This document shows, in pieces, positions 37,592-40,097 of a stretch of DNA of 40,097 bases. The position numbers and the translations under genes were made by a program. How positions within the stretch are numbered: position 1 is the first letter of the stretch; the number at the start of each line of letters is the position of its first letter. This stretch comes from Akkermansiaceae bacterium (GTDB lineage: Bacteria; Verrucomicrobiota; Verrucomicrobiia; Verrucomicrobiales; Akkermansiaceae): NCBI GenBank assembly GCA_903934285.1, contig CAIZNN010000041.1:1-40097 (forward strand), in the 5' to 3' direction. The notes under the pieces are model-generated. The model saw only the letters and a list, made by a program, of their open reading frames with translations, made no database searches and had not been told where the DNA came from.

Positions 37592-38368
37592 TTAGGACCG
37601 CAGTTCGCACGGCGGCCTAACCGGGATGCCGCGGGCGGCGAAATGGCGCTTGGCGTCGGCCACCGTGAAGTGGCCGAAATGGAAAATGCTGGCGGCGAGC
37701 ACGGCGTCGGCTTTGCCGGCTTCGAGCACTTCCACCATGTGGTCAAGGGAACCGGCACCGCCACTGGCAATGACCGGGATGCCGATGGCCGAGGAAATCG
37801 TGGCGGTTAGTTCGATGTCATAGCCAGCTTGGGTGCCGTCGGCGTCCATGCTGGTGAGAAGGATTTCACCGGCGCCGCGGCGCCAGACTTGGGTGGCCCA
37901 TGCCACGGCATCGAGGCCGGTGGGGGTGCGGCCGCCATGGGTGTAGACGCCCCACTTGCCGGGGCCTTCACGTTTGGCATCGATAGCCACCACAATACAC
38001 TGGCTGCCAAACGCCTTGGCGCCGGCATCGACGAGTTCGGGGTGGTGCACCGCAGCGGTGTTGATGCCGACTTTGTCGGCGCCGGCGAGGAGCATTTCGC
38101 GCATGTCCTCCACGCCGCGAATCCCGCCGCCGACGGTCAGCGGAATGAAGCAGTGCTCGGCGGTGCGCCGCACCACCTCGACCATGGTGCGCCGACCGTC
38201 GGAGGAGGCGGTGATATCAAGGAACACCAATTCGTCGGCTTGCTGGGCGTTATAGGCCAGCGCACATTCGACCGGATCACCGGCATCGATCAAATCGACG
38301 AAGTTGACGCCCTTGACAACGCGACCTGCGGTGACGTCGAGACAGGGGATGATTCGTTTGGCCAGCAC
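37592..38368 (-). CDS. hisF: Imidazole glycerol phosphate synthase subunit HisF
   Basis: Cyclase subunit of histidine synthesis. It joins PRFAR with ammonia from HisH to give IGP and AICAR. A 258-residue (beta/alpha)8 barrel with [11 protein letters not shown] (catalytic Asp11), VVAIDAKR (catalytic Asp130), TVGGGIR and IASGGAG phosphate loops, all intact. It lies 9 bases downstream of rpmE on the same strand, an unusual pairing. HisH and other his genes are not in the window. Confidence 0.96.
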   Translation of the reverse strand: MLAKRIIPCLDVTAGRVVKGVNFVDLIDAGDPVECALAYNAQQADELVFLDITASSDGRRTMVEVVRRTAEHCFIPLTVGGGIRGVEDMREMLLAGADKVGINTAAVHHPELVDAGAKAFGSQCIVVAIDAKREGPGKWGVYTHGGRTPTGLDAVAWATQVWRRGAGEILLTSMDADGTQAGYDIELTATISSAIGIPVIASGGAGSLDHMVEVLEAGKADAVLAASIFHFGHFTVADAKRHFAARGIPVRPPCELRS

Positions 38369-38377
38369 GCGCTAGGC

Positions 38378-38647
38378 TCAGTCGAGCTTGGGCTTGCCGA
38401 TGCGGCGCACGGTGCCGAAGCGTTTTTGGAATTTATCGATGCGGCCTTCGGTGTCGACGAACTGGTTTTGGCCGGTGTAGAACGGATGGGAGGCGGAGGT
38501 GACGCCGATGGAGATGAGGCTGTGCTCGACGCCATCAATGACTTCCTTGCGCTCGGAGGTCTTGGTGGAACGTGAGATAAAGCGGTGGCCGGTGCTCATG
38601 TCGACGAACACGACCGGATTGTATTTGGGATGGAGGTCCTTTTTCAT
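38378..38647 (-). CDS. rpmE2: Ribosomal protein bL31, type B (no zinc)
   Basis: An 89-residue type B L31 with KKDLHPKYNPVVFVD, FISRSTKTSE, HPFYTGQNQFVDTEGRIDKFQKRFG. It lacks the CxxC pairs of the zinc-binding form. In many bacteria this form is induced by zinc shortage, but here it may be the only copy. The ATG at 38647 gives the exact family N-terminus. It is followed by hisF after 9 bases. Confidence 0.95.
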   Translation of the reverse strand: MKKDLHPKYNPVVFVDMSTGHRFISRSTKTSERKEVIDGVEHSLISIGVTSASHPFYTGQNQFVDTEGRIDKFQKRFGTVRRIGKPKLD

Positions 38648-38739
38648 GGGGGTAGTGGGGCAAACGCCACGTTTCCGACGCGGCGGGCGCGCAAGAATGG
38701 AGCAGAACACCGAGCTGTCAAGCCAGCATTCGAAAAAGC

Positions 38740-38809
38740 CTCAAATCCCTCCAAGCGCCACGATTTGAGCAGATTGCGCAAGGAAAGCGATTATTTGAGT
38801 CGCTTTTCC
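38740..38809. promoter_or_regulatory. Two hairpins between rpmE and a divergent gene
   Basis: CTCAAATC (38740-38747) pairs with GATTTGAG (38762-38769). A second stem GGAAAGCGA (38782-38790) pairs with TCGCTTTTCC (38800-38809), with one bulged T. They lie in the common upstream region of rpmE2 (minus) and the 38837 gene (plus). They may be operators or leader structures. Confidence 0.45.
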
Positions 38810-38836
38810 AGGAAGCGGTGGTAGAGTGCTCGCGCC

Positions 38837-39148
38837 ATGGCAACCTCCACAAAACGCACTCGGTTTTCCCGACGCCTTCCTGATCACGTCACTGACGAAC
38901 TGGTGAATGTTCTGGCAGAAAAGACGATATTCGGCTTCAACGATTTGTTTGAGCGGGTCTTTGCCAACCTGAAATTGCGCAATGCGGTGAGCGGTGGCGA
39001 AGAGATGCTGCGGCTGCGGGCGTACGAGAAGCTGCAGAATCTAGTGACACGCGGGTTGGTGGAAAAGATCGGCAAGGAGTACAAGGGGACGTCACGGGTG
39101 CACGAGGCGTCCAGCACCTATATGGCGGCGCAAGCCGAGGTGGATTGA
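38837..39148 (+). CDS. Small conserved protein, possibly winged helix
   Basis: A 103-residue basic protein: RFSRRLPDHVTDELVNVLAE, FNDLFERVFANLKLRN, LRLRAYEKLQNLVTRGLVEK and GKEYKGTSRVHEASS. Two to three helices followed by GLVEKIGKEYKG resemble a winged-helix wing, but I know no family name. The gene has its own terminator, so it is transcribed alone. Confidence 0.8.
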   Translation: MATSTKRTRFSRRLPDHVTDELVNVLAEKTIFGFNDLFERVFANLKLRNAVSGGEEMLRLRAYEKLQNLVTRGLVEKIGKEYKGTSRVHEASSTYMAAQAEVD

Positions 39149-39172
39149 GATTTCCTTAGGAATGCTGAAAAG

Positions 39173-39202
39173 ACCGCGCCGGCAACGGCGGCGGTTTTTT
39201 TA
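39173..39202 (+). terminator. Rho-independent terminator
   Basis: A GC-rich stem ACCGCGCCG / CGGCGGCGGT with a GCAA loop and one bulge, followed by a run of seven T. It ends the transcript of the 38837 gene. Confidence 0.85.
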
Positions 39203-39254
39203 TTGGTCAAGTGCGCCCCCCCACGCTAAGACAGTCGCAGCCCCGAATCACCCC

Positions 39255-39626
39255 ATGCCAGCCGAGTATCTTCCCGTTTTGTTGCAGATTTTGATAGTCA
39301 TCGGCTTTGCGGTGCTGGTGCTGGTGTTGAGCGTGGTGTGTGGTCGCTCGGCGAAGCGCAACGCGACCAAGGACAGCCCGTATGAATGCGGGATGCTGGC
39401 GGTGGGCGAAGGCGCGCCGCGGTTTTCGGTGAAATTCTATTTGGTGGCGATGTTGTTTGTGATTTTCGACATCGAGGTGGTGTTCATGTACCCGTGGGCG
39501 CTGCAATTCCGCGATTTGGCGCAGCAGAGCCCGATGGTGCTGGTGAGCATGGCGGGCTTTGCCGGGACGCTGGCGTTTGCCTACGTGTATGCCTTGAAAA
39601 AGGGTGCCTTGAATTGGAAATACTGA
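39255..39626 (+). CDS. nuoA: NADH-quinone oxidoreductase subunit A
   Basis: A 123-residue membrane subunit of respiratory complex I with three transmembrane helices. The conserved loop DSPYECGMLAVGEGAPRFSVKFY and helix VAMLFVIFDIEVVFMYPWA carry the family Glu and Asp residues. The ATG at 39255 starts MPAEYLPVLLQILIVIG; the frame upstream runs through the preceding terminator. No nuoB or other nuo gene follows: the next gene, 69 bases on, is unrelated and on the other strand. Confidence 0.94.
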   Translation: MPAEYLPVLLQILIVIGFAVLVLVLSVVCGRSAKRNATKDSPYECGMLAVGEGAPRFSVKFYLVAMLFVIFDIEVVFMYPWALQFRDLAQQSPMVLVSMAGFAGTLAFAYVYALKKGALNWKY

Positions 39627-39695
39627 GGCGCGACAGGCGATCCCACAGCGACATAAGGATCAAGCCGAGGGGACGAGAGGCGGGACGCGTGTGCC

Positions 39696-40097
39696 TTAAG
39701 GGGCGTTCGGCGCCCGGCGGGCTTGCTCTTCGATGAAGATTTCGGCGAGGCGAAAGCAGCGGCGCGCCAGTTCGCGGGCGTCCTGGTCGCCGATGAGGGC
39801 AACGCCTTCTTCGCTGACTTCGGCAAGAAAGATTTTCCACGCTTTGTTAGCCAGGGTCTCCGGATCCATCTTGGCGCGGGGCGCGGGCGGGCGCGGTGGC
39901 GATTGTGGCGCCTCGGGGTGCCTGGGCGCGGCGGGCGGCGCGGTGGCGACGACGGCCAGGTGCTCGACGGCATCGTCGCTGGACAAGTTCTCCTCGGTGG
40001 ACGCGGCGGCGGCGTGTGGTTGGGCGGATTGGCCTTTGCCCTTGCGCCGGCGGCGCTTGCGCTTGGCATCGGAGGCGGCATGGCCGCCGCTGATGGG
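39696..40097 (-). CDS. Partial protein with basic, disordered N-terminal part
   Basis: The frame is open to the right edge; 133 codons plus stop are visible and the N-terminus is missing. The visible part starts PISGGHAAS and has a very basic stretch KRKRRRRKGKG, an Ala/Pro-rich linker, and a C-terminal helical domain AKMDPETLANKAWKIFLAEV, EEGVALIGDQDARELARRCF, RLAEIFIEEQARR. A TTG at 39986 could start a shorter form, but the reading frame and composition continue before it. I do not recognise the family; nucleic-acid binding is suggested by the basic run only. Confidence 0.7.
   Translation of the reverse strand, partial: PISGGHAASDAKRKRRRRKGKGQSAQPHAAAASTEENLSSDDAVEHLAVVATAPPAAPRHPEAPQSPPRPPAPRAKMDPETLANKAWKIFLAEVSEEGVALIGDQDARELARRCFRLAEIFIEEQARRAPNAP

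Overview
This is a GC-rich bacterial chromosomal segment. Its gene content points to Verrucomicrobiota or a close PVC relative. That assignment is an inference from family content: a G/FTLVELL prepilin, a tricorn-like S41 protease, a sugar-isomerase barrel fused to a DUF1080 domain, secreted HEAT/TPR and YXWGXW-repeat proteins, a SET-domain methyltransferase and many intergenic palindromes. No rRNA, tRNA, phage, insertion-sequence transposase or CRISPR array was seen. Thirty-two protein genes are supported; one is cut by the right edge.

Layout. 1-104 is a G-rich 13-bp tandem repeat. 200-7889 (minus) holds an AddA-like helicase-nuclease, a rhomboid protease and the tight cluster metX-rlmN-gluQ. 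8000-12196 (minus) is a two-gene unit: a sugar-nucleotide transferase followed by a 1112-residue protein joining a fucokinase-like GHMP kinase to a UDP-sugar-pyrophosphorylase-like domain. 12408-13106 (plus) is a prepilin-like protein with a clear terminator. 13220-13424 is a MITE-like element with perfect 17-bp inverted ends. 13456-18216 holds a divergent pair: the tricorn-like protease and the barrel/DUF1080 protein. A 4 x 40-bp palindrome-bearing array follows, then a D-Ala-D-Ala carboxypeptidase, an Lrp-type regulator and a large secreted HEAT/TPR protein.

23209-26425 (minus) carries tlyA, a LOG-family gene and an unknown membrane protein, separated by a block of GGGCA/TGCCC hairpins. 26610-29394 (plus) carries a DUF456 protein and DsbD. 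29411-31443 (minus) is cysE with a translationally coupled lipoprotein, divergent from an Rrf2 regulator whose start codon overlaps the first possible cysE start. Two small tail-anchored coiled-coil proteins follow on the plus strand. Then come a SET-domain protein with a secreted partner (minus), parB (plus), dodecin and a YXWGXW protein (minus), rpmE-hisF (minus), a small conserved protein and a solitary nuoA (plus), and a truncated basic protein at the right edge (minus).

The most unusual items are the GHMP-kinase/pyrophosphorylase fusion with its partner transferase, the 205-bp MITE-like element, the 40-bp palindromic array, the cysE/rrf2 start arrangement, and an excess of the hexamer TGTTAG/CTAACA that is kept inside genes at the cost of rare codons.
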